Shown here piece by piece: positions 1-7,071 of a stretch of DNA of 49,700 bases. Numbering within the stretch: position 1 is the stretch's first letter; each line of letters begins with the position of its first letter. The position numbers and the translations under genes were made by a program. Under the pieces are notes generated by a model, which saw only the letters and a program-made list of their open reading frames with translations, was not told the DNA's origin and ran no database searches. This stretch comes from a bacterium (GTDB taxonomy: Bacteria; Verrucomicrobiota; Verrucomicrobiia; Limisphaerales; UBA11358), in NCBI GenBank assembly GCA_021817945.1, contig JAKAFL010000030.1, positions 1-49,700 of the forward strand, given 5' to 3'.

Positions 1-283
1 CAAAGCATTTGTGCCGCCGGTTGAAGCGGCCCGTATAGGTGCCGAGGAACCATTTCATGCCAGCCACGAGGTTTCCCTGCGGGGTTTCAACCACCAGGTG
101 AAAATGGTTGGGCATTAGGCAGAAAGCATGTATTTGCCACCCGGTTTTGCCGCAGGTCTCCCCCAGGGTGCTGAGAAATTGCCGACGATCCTCGTCATCA
201 TGAAAAATCAGCTCCCGCCGGTCGCCGCGATTCATCACGTGATAAATAGCCCCGGCGTATTCCATTCGCAGTTTCCGCGCCAT
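1..283 (-). CDS. REP-associated tyrosine transposase (RAYT, Y1_Tnp family), 5' part
   Basis: The reading frame on the minus strand starts at the ATG at 283 and runs off the left edge, so about 94 N-terminal residues are visible. The protein begins MARKLRMEYAGAIYHVMNRG and contains HAFCLMPNHFHLVVETP, the HUH (His-hydrophobic-His) motif of the IS200/REP-associated Y1 transposases. The conserved start RxxxxGaxYHVxxRGn and the FLxxL segment also fit. These enzymes nick and join single-stranded DNA at REP hairpins; the catalytic Tyr would lie beyond the window. A REP-like palindrome is found 28 bp upstream. Whether the gene is intact cannot be told. Its relevance to the repeat families later in the window is inference only. 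Confidence 0.9.
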   Translation of the reverse strand, partial: MARKLRMEYAGAIYHVMNRGDRRELIFHDDEDRRQFLSTLGETCGKTGWQIHAFCLMPNHFHLVVETPQGNLVAGMKWFLGTYTGRFNRRHKCF

Positions 284-310
284 GCTTCACATCATACAGC
301 AACTTTCAAA

Positions 311-337
311 TAGGTCAATATCAGGAACTGACCCCTA
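311..337. repeat. REP-like imperfect palindrome upstream of the RAYT gene
   Basis: The arms TAGGTCA and TGACCCCTA are complementary with a 2-base bulge and flank an 11-base spacer. It lies 28 bp upstream of the transposase start. RAYT genes are typically flanked by the short palindromes they act on, so this is a candidate substrate. No second copy was noticed in the window. Confidence 0.4.
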
Positions 338-483
338 TACGCTTTGAGTGTGCATGTTTGGTTTTGAATCAGGGCAATGGTCATCGCGCCATCTGCTTCG
401 TTCAGTCGCAATTATTCAAGCTTGGTTTGAACTGCCTTTCCGAATTTAAGCAAGACACGGCAAACAACCCTGCTGCAAAGAGA

Positions 484-1713
484 CTATTTGCCTAGCAGTC
501 GCCTGGCTTCATCCATGAGTGGATGCTCAAAGGCGCTGGCGTATGTGTCCAAGACCGATGCCTTGAGGCGGAGTCGTAGTCCGGTTTGTCGCCAGCCGGA
601 AACCGTCGTTAAAACTTCTCGGAGAATTTTCTTTGACTCGGTTGCCTTGAGGCCAAAGCGCGGCGCAGCAGCAAGCGCGCTGGCGATAGTCGGTTCGTCC
701 TGATCTTCGGTGATGGCGGTTTTGCTCATGCGGACACGATCCATTTCCGGCACGGGGTTGATGTCGTAGGCCGGTGAGAGCGACCAACGTCCGGGTTCGT
801 GCATTAAGAAACCATGATTGCGGAGGTGGTCGTCGTAGTTGCTGGCAAGCAGCGAGAAGACGAGGCGTCGCCACAACTCGCGCAGGTCGCCAGGAACATC
901 ATTGCCGAATTGACGGATGCCGTCGGCCAGTAACGTGTAAGCACCTGGATCACCTTGAGACAATCCCAACAGACTCGATGCGGAAATGAATGGAATGCGG
1001 TTTTTGCCCGTGCGATCAAAACGGGTGATGACTGCCACACTGTGCCCGCCGACCGGCACGAGCCGATGTTCCGCCACCTGAATGCCCGCCTGGGCCGCAA
1101 GCGTGAGCGCGAGGATTTCACCCGCTGCAATGTCCCGCGTATCATCCGGCTTGGGAAACTTCGCAATGGCGAGCCGTTCATCCGCCAGACTGACCGCCGA
1201 CTTGGGGCGCGCGCCGCCCAGCGGCGAGCCAGCGCCGAGAAGAAAACGCAAATCCTGAGCGGTTTCAGTTTCGCTATGAATGGCGTCCGTTGCACGAAGT
1301 AGCGCGTTCAAACGCACCAAAGGTGGCAGCTTGCCGGACGTGGCGGCGAGAAATGGACTCTCGGCGTTGACTCGGAAACGCAACGCACCGACGCGAGCTG
1401 CATCGTCCAACGCCAGCACATAATCAATGTCGCGATAGGGTTTTTGCGCCAGAACTTTCTTGCTAACGGCGCGCTCAATCAGGACCCGGCCCCAGCGATC
1501 AGGGCCGCAGTCATGGATTGCTCCAAAGAGCGCCCCGCCATGATGCGCACCCCGTTGCAGCGGAAGTGATGTCGGGTCAATGGCGAAGGCGTCAGCACGT
1601 TGGAGCCATTTAGTCTCATATTCAAACAAAATAGACGAACTCCGTTCAGCCGCGTGGAACCGCCCGACCAGATGGGGTTGCCCCTGCCAATCAATATGGA
1701 CTTCGATACTCAT
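484..1713 (-). CDS. hipA: HipA-family Ser/Thr kinase toxin
   Basis: This is a 409-residue HipA-like protein, close to the family's usual length (about 410-440). Members phosphorylate a translation factor or aminoacyl-tRNA synthetase (glutamyl-tRNA synthetase in Escherichia coli) and cause growth arrest unless bound by HipB. Visible features are the N-terminal couple_hipA region (residues 1-110), the glycine-rich loop SPLGGARPKS (163-172), a candidate ATP-binding lysine in AIAKFP (K185), the catalytic loop SNYDDHLRNHGF (291-302) and the metal-binding AYDINP (315-320). All key residues appear present, so the enzyme should be active. Its ATG overlaps the stop of the upstream antitoxin gene by 4 bp (ATGA), a typical translational coupling. 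The actual target protein cannot be predicted. Confidence 0.93.
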   Translation of the reverse strand: MSIEVHIDWQGQPHLVGRFHAAERSSSILFEYETKWLQRADAFAIDPTSLPLQRGAHHGGALFGAIHDCGPDRWGRVLIERAVSKKVLAQKPYRDIDYVLALDDAARVGALRFRVNAESPFLAATSGKLPPLVRLNALLRATDAIHSETETAQDLRFLLGAGSPLGGARPKSAVSLADERLAIAKFPKPDDTRDIAAGEILALTLAAQAGIQVAEHRLVPVGGHSVAVITRFDRTGKNRIPFISASSLLGLSQGDPGAYTLLADGIRQFGNDVPGDLRELWRRLVFSLLASNYDDHLRNHGFLMHEPGRWSLSPAYDINPVPEMDRVRMSKTAITEDQDEPTIASALAAAPRFGLKATESKKILREVLTTVSGWRQTGLRLRLKASVLDTYASAFEHPLMDEARRLLGK

Positions 1714-2051
1714 GAGCGTGAGCGGCGGATTCGTTGCGGCAGGCGACTTTCATCCAGACTGAGCGCGAGTTCGTCGCTGGCGGGTGACGCGAGGTTTGCC
1801 AGCCGGTCATGCAGCCCGAGAATAAAAGTCGCCGTCACCAAAGTGCCGAGGGCCACCGTTGGATCACCGCGCTCCAGACGCCAGAGCGTATCGCGGCTGA
1901 CAAAAAGACGGGTCGCCATATCACTCGTGGAGATGCCGCGCTTGCGCCGAGCGAGCGCGAGGTCGCGGCCCAACTTGCGGAGCGCATGGGCGGCAGGCAA
2001 CGGAATCGAGCTTGTTTTCGACATGACAATAGCGTCCTGTATTGCCGACAT
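1710..2051 (-). CDS. hipB: HipB-like Xre-family HTH antitoxin
   Basis: This is a 113-residue protein with a helix-turn-helix of the Cro/CI (Xre) type at about residues 24-80: LGRDLALARRKRGISTSDMA, then RLFVSRDTLWRLERGDP. It directly precedes hipA with a 4-bp overlap, the standard toxin-antitoxin order. By family analogy it binds HipA and represses its own operon. Met10 (MSKTSSIPL) is an equally plausible start, since residues 1-9 add nothing conserved. The basic tail RLPQRIRRSRS is longer than in E. coli HipB. An inverted repeat overlapping a promoter-like sequence lies just upstream and is its likely operator. Confidence 0.88.
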   Translation of the reverse strand: MSAIQDAIVMSKTSSIPLPAAHALRKLGRDLALARRKRGISTSDMATRLFVSRDTLWRLERGDPTVALGTLVTATFILGLHDRLANLASPASDELALSLDESRLPQRIRRSRS

Positions 2052-2070
2052 TAAGTCAATGACCGTCTTG

Positions 2071-2099
2071 TTTATCTGACACTAATATTTGACTGTCAC
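2071..2099 (-). promoter_or_regulatory. Putative hipBA promoter with overlapping operator
   Basis: On the minus strand GTGACA (2094-2099) and GATAAA (2071-2076) are separated by exactly 17 bp, 20 bp upstream of the first hipB ATG. An inverted repeat TGACA-N12-TGTCA (2077-2098) covers the spacer and most of the -35 box, the usual place for an autorepressing HipB operator. Both hexamers are imperfect, so this is a prediction. Confidence 0.38.
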
Positions 2100-2464
2100 A
2101 GCACCGCAATGCCTCACAGCTCATTTTCATTGGTTCAACGGACACCAAACGGATTAAAAACGATACGGTCGGATAAAACCGTTTATGCTTGAATACCCAA
2201 TGAAATCAGGCATATTAGAGGTGCAACGGCGGGGAAATCTGGCCGATTCCGACCCTCGCCTCTGCGCTGCCCCGGGTCCACGCATCGCGCCAGCGCGGTG
2301 GGAGGAAAATTGAAGCAGGAACCTAACCGGTGGAAAGAATTGCACGCACATCGCCAATGCGACAGACTGCAATCATTATCGGCTTAGGTTCAGCAGGCGT
2401 TAGCGGCTGGCCGAGAATGGCCGAATCGTAAGCCGGCCCACTGGTGCCATGAGTATTCATAAAC
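2100..2464. other. Intergenic region between hipBA and the TPR gene
   Basis: About 365 bp separate these divergent units. No RNA gene, transposon end or copy of the window's repeat families was recognised, and no clear Shine-Dalgarno sequence precedes the TPR gene. Confidence 0.5.
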
Positions 2465-3964
2465 ATGCAAAGTGACGTGCCCGTACCTGTGGACCCTCCT
2501 GGGTTGCCGGGTGCCAAGGCACTGGCCCATTTTCGCGCGGGCATGGCGGCCATCGGGCGAGGCTCCAAGTTGGAGGCGGCGCGGCATTTTCACCAGGCTT
2601 TATTGTTGCAGCCGGATTATTTCGATGCGCTATTCAACCTGGCGCTGGCCTTGCAGGAATTGAAACAATTGAAGGAGGCCTGTGTCTGCTACGAGCAGGC
2701 AGTTCGCTTGCAACCCGGCCATGCGCCGACCTGGAATAATCTCGGGGTGGCGCTGAAACAACTTGGCCAGTGGCAGTCCGCCGTTTCGGCGCATCGAGAG
2801 GCGGTGCGGTTGCAACCTGTTGATGCTGATTTCCAAAGAAACCTGGCCAACAGCCTTCGCGCAGGAGACCGCACGGAGGAAGCCATCGGCATTCTTCATC
2901 AAGGGCTGCGGCTGGCTCCTCAATCTGCCATGCTCTGGCACACCCTGGGCAACGCATGGCGCGAAGCCGGGCGTCCGGACGAAGCCGAGGCGGCCTTCCG
3001 CCAGGCGCTGGCAGTGGACCGCCCGCTGGTTGAATCGCATTGGGACCTCGCGTTTGCACTCCTCCTGCAGGGTAAATTTGAGGAAGGCTGGAATGAATAT
3101 GAATGGCGCTGGAATCGCCCGGATTATCCTGCGCGCCAATTCGAACAACCGGCCTGGCAGGGCGAGGCATTACAGGGCCGCCGCCTGCTGGTCCATGCCG
3201 AGCAAGGTGCGGGAGACACGATCCAATTTGCCCGGTATTTGCCGCTGCTGACCGAACGCGGCGCAAGGGTGACTCTGGAATGTCCGGGCCCGCTGGTGCG
3301 GCTGCTGCAAACCTTGGATGGCCTGGACCAAGTCCTCGCCCGGGGCGATGCATTTCCGCATTTTGATTTCCAATGCCCCCTGCTCAGCCTGCCCCGGCTT
3401 TTTCGAACTGGTCCCGATTCCATTCCAGCCAGGATACCCTATTTGCGGCCTTCTCCAGGCGGACCACGGCTGCCAATGGAAAATGCAACCGGTCCACAAC
3501 CCCTGCGGGTGGGCCTGGCTTGGGCAGGCAATCCGGCGCATGAAAACGATGCCCGGCGTTCCATCCCCAAGGTTTTGATGCAAACAAGACTGGAAGGGGC
3601 GGAGGCGGTTTTTTACAGTCTTCAACCCCGAGGCGCATCCAATTTTGGAAAAGAAACGGGAACCGCTGATTGGGTGGTGGACCTGGCGCATTTGATCGGG
3701 GATTATGCCGACACGGCCGCCCTCATGGAACAATTGGACCTGGTGATTTCGGTGGACACCTCAGTGGCGCACCTGGCCGGGGCGCTCGGGCGGCCCGTGT
3801 GGCTGCTCTTGCCTTATGCACCGGATTGGCGCTGGCTGACCCGGCGCTGTGACAGTCCGTGGTACCCAACCATGCAAATTTTCAGGCAGCCCTCCCCCGG
3901 CGATTGGGACTTTGTCCTGAAGGATGTCCGGGACAGGCTCGGTGCCTGGCAGGTGAAAAAATGA
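2465..3964 (+). CDS. TPR protein with C-terminal glycosyltransferase-9-like domain
   Basis: This is a 499-residue protein with no signal peptide. Residues about 15-215 hold roughly six tetratricopeptide repeats with the usual pattern (for example DALFNLALALQELKQLKEA and TWNNLGVALKQLGQWQSA), ending in the frequent HWDLAFALLLQGKFEEGWNEYEWRW block. The C-terminal half has the GT-B style features seen after TPRs in many Planctomycetes/Verrucomicrobia proteins: LLVHAEQGAGDTIQFARYLP, LRVGLAWAGNP, and DLVISVDTSVAHLAGALGRP, which resembles the nucleotide-sugar binding segment of the ADP-heptose:LPS heptosyltransferase family. A role in glycan transfer or in scaffolding is inferred; no substrate can be named. 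The gene stands alone, divergent from hipBA. Confidence 0.85.
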   Translation: MQSDVPVPVDPPGLPGAKALAHFRAGMAAIGRGSKLEAARHFHQALLLQPDYFDALFNLALALQELKQLKEACVCYEQAVRLQPGHAPTWNNLGVALKQLGQWQSAVSAHREAVRLQPVDADFQRNLANSLRAGDRTEEAIGILHQGLRLAPQSAMLWHTLGNAWREAGRPDEAEAAFRQALAVDRPLVESHWDLAFALLLQGKFEEGWNEYEWRWNRPDYPARQFEQPAWQGEALQGRRLLVHAEQGAGDTIQFARYLPLLTERGARVTLECPGPLVRLLQTLDGLDQVLARGDAFPHFDFQCPLLSLPRLFRTGPDSIPARIPYLRPSPGGPRLPMENATGPQPLRVGLAWAGNPAHENDARRSIPKVLMQTRLEGAEAVFYSLQPRGASNFGKETGTADWVVDLAHLIGDYADTAALMEQLDLVISVDTSVAHLAGALGRPVWLLLPYAPDWRWLTRRCDSPWYPTMQIFRQPSPGDWDFVLKDVRDRLGAWQVKK

Positions 3965-4045
3965 ACCTCTCGCGCCAAATTCCCGCCTGAAAGCCTGATT
4001 GAAATATTGTGTAAGGAACAGGAATCCAGCGCGTCAAATGAACAT

Positions 4046-4501
4046 ATGAAAATCATATCATCCTTGTTCGTGGCGCTGGGTCTTCTGGCTTTTTCAGCAG
4101 GAGCACAGGCCAAAAACCTTCTCAACTTGAATGACGACGGCGTGGCCATACAAGGCTATGACCCTGTGGCCTTCTTCACGGACAACAAACCGGTGAAAGG
4201 CAGCGACCGGTATTTGCTCAAACATGACGGGGCGATATACTTTTTTGCCAGCAAGGAGCACAAGGATTTGTTCAAAGCGGACCCGGACAAATACACCCCT
4301 GAATTTGGCGGTTATTGCGCCTACGGCGTTTCCCGCAAGAAACTCGTGGAAATTGATGTCAACGCCTTCCAAATCGTGAATGGCAAATTGCTGCTCCAGT
4401 ATAGCAAAGGTGTGCGGGACGATTTCAATGAGGACACTCAGGGCAACCTGGCCAAAGCCCGGGCCAATTGGACAGTTTTAGTGGCTGATAAGGGAAAATA
4501 A
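4046..4501 (+). CDS. Secreted YHS-domain protein
   Basis: This is a 151-residue protein. I chose the ATG at 4046 because it begins a clear signal peptide (MKIISSLFVALGLLAFSAGAQA, cleavage likely after AQA); an in-frame TTG 13 codons upstream adds only polar residues. The mature part holds a YHS-type fold: IQGYDPVAFFTDNKPVKG, then a YFFASKEHKDLFKADPDKY block and GGYCAYGV. YHS domains are small, proposed metal-binding modules; the family motif Y-H-S is relaxed here, with a single Cys in GGYCAYG. The protein is probably periplasmic. It is followed 51 bp later by a DoxX-like membrane protein and may be co-transcribed with it. Biochemical function is unknown. Confidence 0.85.
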   Translation: MKIISSLFVALGLLAFSAGAQAKNLLNLNDDGVAIQGYDPVAFFTDNKPVKGSDRYLLKHDGAIYFFASKEHKDLFKADPDKYTPEFGGYCAYGVSRKKLVEIDVNAFQIVNGKLLLQYSKGVRDDFNEDTQGNLAKARANWTVLVADKGK

Positions 4502-4552
4502 CGGCCAAAGCCCCGGAATAAAAGATCCCCCGCACTTTGCCACGCCTTTTTT

Positions 4553-4972
4553 ATGAACACCCTCTCCAATCCCCAAAAAACCATCAGTTGGGTTGTCCGC
4601 ATCACTGCGGCAATCATCCTTCTGCAAACGCTTTATTTCAAGTTCACCGGCGCGCCGGAATCCATTTACATTTTCACCAAGGTGGGCATGGAGCCGTGGG
4701 GACGCTATGGCTCAGGCGTAACCGAGTTGATCGCATCCATTTTGCTCCTGATCAACCCCACAGCCTGGGTGGGTGCCTTCCTGGCGCTGGGAGTCATGGG
4801 AGGCGCCATTTTTTGCCACCTGACCGTGTTGGGAATCGTGGTGCAGAATGACCATGGGCTTCTGTTTGGGCTGGCGCTGACCGTTGCCCTTTGCAGCCTG
4901 GTGGTTCTGTTCCTTCACCGAAACCAAATTCTGAGCGTTTATGACCGCCTTAAACCTGAAAAGCGAAATTGA
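4553..4972 (+). CDS. DoxX-like four-helix membrane protein
   Basis: This is a 139-residue hydrophobic protein with about four membrane segments: residues 13-31 (VVRITAAIILLQTLYFKFT), 52-70, 72-95 and 104-122. The early LQTLYFKFTGAPES motif and the overall plan match the DoxX/DoxX-like family, whose members are often tied to respiratory or redox stress functions. Its last codons (KPEKRN-stop) lie inside the terminal sequence of the dispersed repeat that starts at 4955, so the native C-terminus may have been altered by that insertion. It is probably in one unit with the upstream YHS protein. No residue-level function can be assigned. Confidence 0.75.
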   Translation: MNTLSNPQKTISWVVRITAAIILLQTLYFKFTGAPESIYIFTKVGMEPWGRYGSGVTELIASILLLINPTAWVGAFLALGVMGGAIFCHLTVLGIVVQNDHGLLFGLALTVALCSLVVLFLHRNQILSVYDRLKPEKRN

Positions 4973-5002
4973 AAAAGTCAAGATGCGGCAAGATGCTGGA
5001 GG
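4955..5002 (-). repeat. Solo end of the 162-bp palindromic element
   Basis: About 48 bp match the CCCGAAAAGCG terminus and subterminal region (through AAGATGCTGGAG) of the element found complete at 17288, 33980 and 39151. The rest of the element is absent. The fragment overlaps and terminates the DoxX-like gene. Confidence 0.8.
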
Positions 5003-5327
5003 TTTCCATCCCGGGCGGCGCACAAAACCATTTTTCCACCCAACCTGAAACGATTGCTCGCTGGATGCGGGCAGACCTGTGAGCGGAAAGGCCGGTTTTG
5101 GGTGCAAACGTCTGGATGACGCCAGCCGATTTCATGCAGTGAACGGTTGAACGGCGAATCATTGTTCGATTGACCCGATGGCAGGTCAGGACACACTCTT
5201 GGACATGACCTACAGGACGTGGGAACTCAACCGGGCTGGCTGGCAAGGGGGTTTTGCTCCCTCTGAATCAATCCCCTGCCCCGATCCATCCGCCAATCCC
5301 TGATTTGAAATGATGGAAGTTATTCCA
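5003..5327. other. Intergenic region before the DedA/ATP-grasp gene
   Basis: About 325 bp with no supported gene or RNA. The short open frames here have no recognisable composition or homology. A GGAAG ribosome binding site for the next gene lies at 5315-5319. Confidence 0.5.
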
Positions 5328-6962
5328 ATGACGACTCACGGGGTTTCCGAATGGATGCAGTTTTGGAGGGCGACGGGGGTTTTTATGGCGACTTTTGTGC
5401 TGGAGGATGCGGCGGCAGTGGGTGCTGGCTTGCTGCTGGCGAATGGTTCCCTTGCCTGGCCTTTTGCGTTCACATCCTGTTTTTTTGGAATCTGGCTGGG
5501 GGATGCCGGCCTTTACGCATTGGCACGGATGGTTGGGCGCGGCTGGTTTGAGCGTTCCCGCTGGCAAAAGTATTCCAGGGAAGTGGCCCGCAGTGAAGAA
5601 TGGTTTACCAGGCGTGGAACACCCATTTTGATCTTCAGCCGCATCCTGCCCGGCACGCGTCTGCCGACCTATCTTGCCGCGGGCTTCCTGCGGGTCCCTG
5701 CCCCGCGCTTTCTCCTGATCACCGGGCTGGCGGCCCTCGCATGGACTTTTGTCATTTTATTCCTAACCCAGGCTTTTGGCTCCAAACTCTTCAAATGGCT
5801 TGCCGCCTGTAAATCGGACGGGTTAATCGTCCTGGGAGCCGGCTTGGCCCTCTATGTCCTGCTTCAGTTCATCCGAAAGTGCGCTGCCAGGTTCGATTCA
5901 CGGAGATTGGGCGCCAAGCTCGGACGATGGCGGCATTGGGAATTCTGGCCCGCATGGCTGTTTTATCCGCCGGTGGTGGCCCACTATTTCTGGCTGGCCA
6001 TCAAATATCGCGGCACCATGCTGCCAACCGTGGCAAACCCGGGCATTTTTTCAGGCGGCATGGTGGGTGAATCCAAGATGACCACCCTGCGCGACCTCAT
6101 GGTCACCAGCCCGGAATTCACCGCAGAGGCGGAATTGCTCACCGGCTTGACGCCTGAAGAACGCATGGCCTCAATCCGGGAGATTTGCGCGCGAAGGCAT
6201 ATATCCCATCCTTATATCTTAAAACCCGACCTGGGCCAGCGCGGCGCGGGCATCAAGTTGATCCGGGACGAGTCACAGGCAAGCGCCTATCTCCGGCAAA
6301 CCAGCGCGGCGCTGCTGCTCCAGCGCTTTGCTGAAGGACCTCACGAGGTGGGAATCTTTTACCACCGTTTTCCGGGCGATCCAAGCGGACGCATTTTCTC
6401 CATCACAGAAAAACTTTTTCCCTTTGTCACCGGCGATGGACGTTCCACCCTGGCTGAACTGGTCTGGAAAGATCTCCGCGCCCGGTTCATGGCTGAAAAA
6501 TACCTGTCCCGATTCCGCGGACGGGAGAATGAGATACCGCCCACCGGCTCAATCATAAAACTCGTCAAGGCGGGCAACCATGCCCAAGGCTGCATTTTCC
6601 GCGATGGCATGCATTTGAACACCCCCGCCCTGGAAAAGCAGATCAATGTAATATCCATGAAACTCGATGGTTTTTTTATTGGCCGCTACGACATTCGGTA
6701 TTCAAACGAGGCGGATTTGCGCGATGGAAAGGGATTTCAAATCATTGAACTCAACGGGGCCGCAGCCGAGGCCACCAGCATTTATGATTCGCGGTATTCC
6801 TTGTTTTCCGCCTATCGCACCCTTTTCCAGCAATGGGAATTGGTCTTTGCAATCGGCGCCGAAAACCGGCGGCGTGGATGGGCGCCGATGACTCCGCTTC
6901 ATTTTTGGAAGGCGTGGCGCGCTTATTCCGGCATTTCAGCCACCTATCCGGCGGCAGACTGA
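5328..6962 (+). CDS. DedA-family membrane protein fused to an ATP-grasp ligase domain
   Basis: This is a 544-residue two-domain protein. I prefer the ATG at 5328 because GGAAG lies 8 bp upstream; ATGs at 5310/5313 are in frame. Residues about 10-190 form a DedA/VTT membrane domain, with the diagnostic RRGTPILIFSRILPGTRLPT and YLAAGFLRVP (re-entrant loop with Arg, Pro and Gly) and several hydrophobic helices. A linker with another hydrophobic stretch (HWEFWPAWLFYPPVVAHYFW) leads to residues about 260-530, an ATP-grasp fold: YILKPDLGQRGAGIKLI (ATP-binding Lys and Gly loop), FSITEKLFPFVTGDG, and RYDIRY...FQIIELNGAAAE (metal-binding Glu/Asn). ATP-grasp enzymes join a carboxylate to an amine or thiol. 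Substrate is unknown; a membrane-coupled ligase acting on an envelope molecule is an inference. Confidence 0.85.
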   Translation: MTTHGVSEWMQFWRATGVFMATFVLEDAAAVGAGLLLANGSLAWPFAFTSCFFGIWLGDAGLYALARMVGRGWFERSRWQKYSREVARSEEWFTRRGTPILIFSRILPGTRLPTYLAAGFLRVPAPRFLLITGLAALAWTFVILFLTQAFGSKLFKWLAACKSDGLIVLGAGLALYVLLQFIRKCAARFDSRRLGAKLGRWRHWEFWPAWLFYPPVVAHYFWLAIKYRGTMLPTVANPGIFSGGMVGESKMTTLRDLMVTSPEFTAEAELLTGLTPEERMASIREICARRHISHPYILKPDLGQRGAGIKLIRDESQASAYLRQTSAALLLQRFAEGPHEVGIFYHRFPGDPSGRIFSITEKLFPFVTGDGRSTLAELVWKDLRARFMAEKYLSRFRGRENEIPPTGSIIKLVKAGNHAQGCIFRDGMHLNTPALEKQINVISMKLDGFFIGRYDIRYSNEADLRDGKGFQIIELNGAAAEATSIYDSRYSLFSAYRTLFQQWELVFAIGAENRRRGWAPMTPLHFWKAWRAYSGISATYPAAD

Positions 6963-7071
6963 TTTTCTCCTCCCGCACTTTCCCTGGCGACGCTTTGCCT
7001 GGGGTCTGGAACCTCGTTGGCCCGAAAAGCAAAATTCAAAAGGCGGGTCAGCCGCCACTCCCTTTGCTTCA

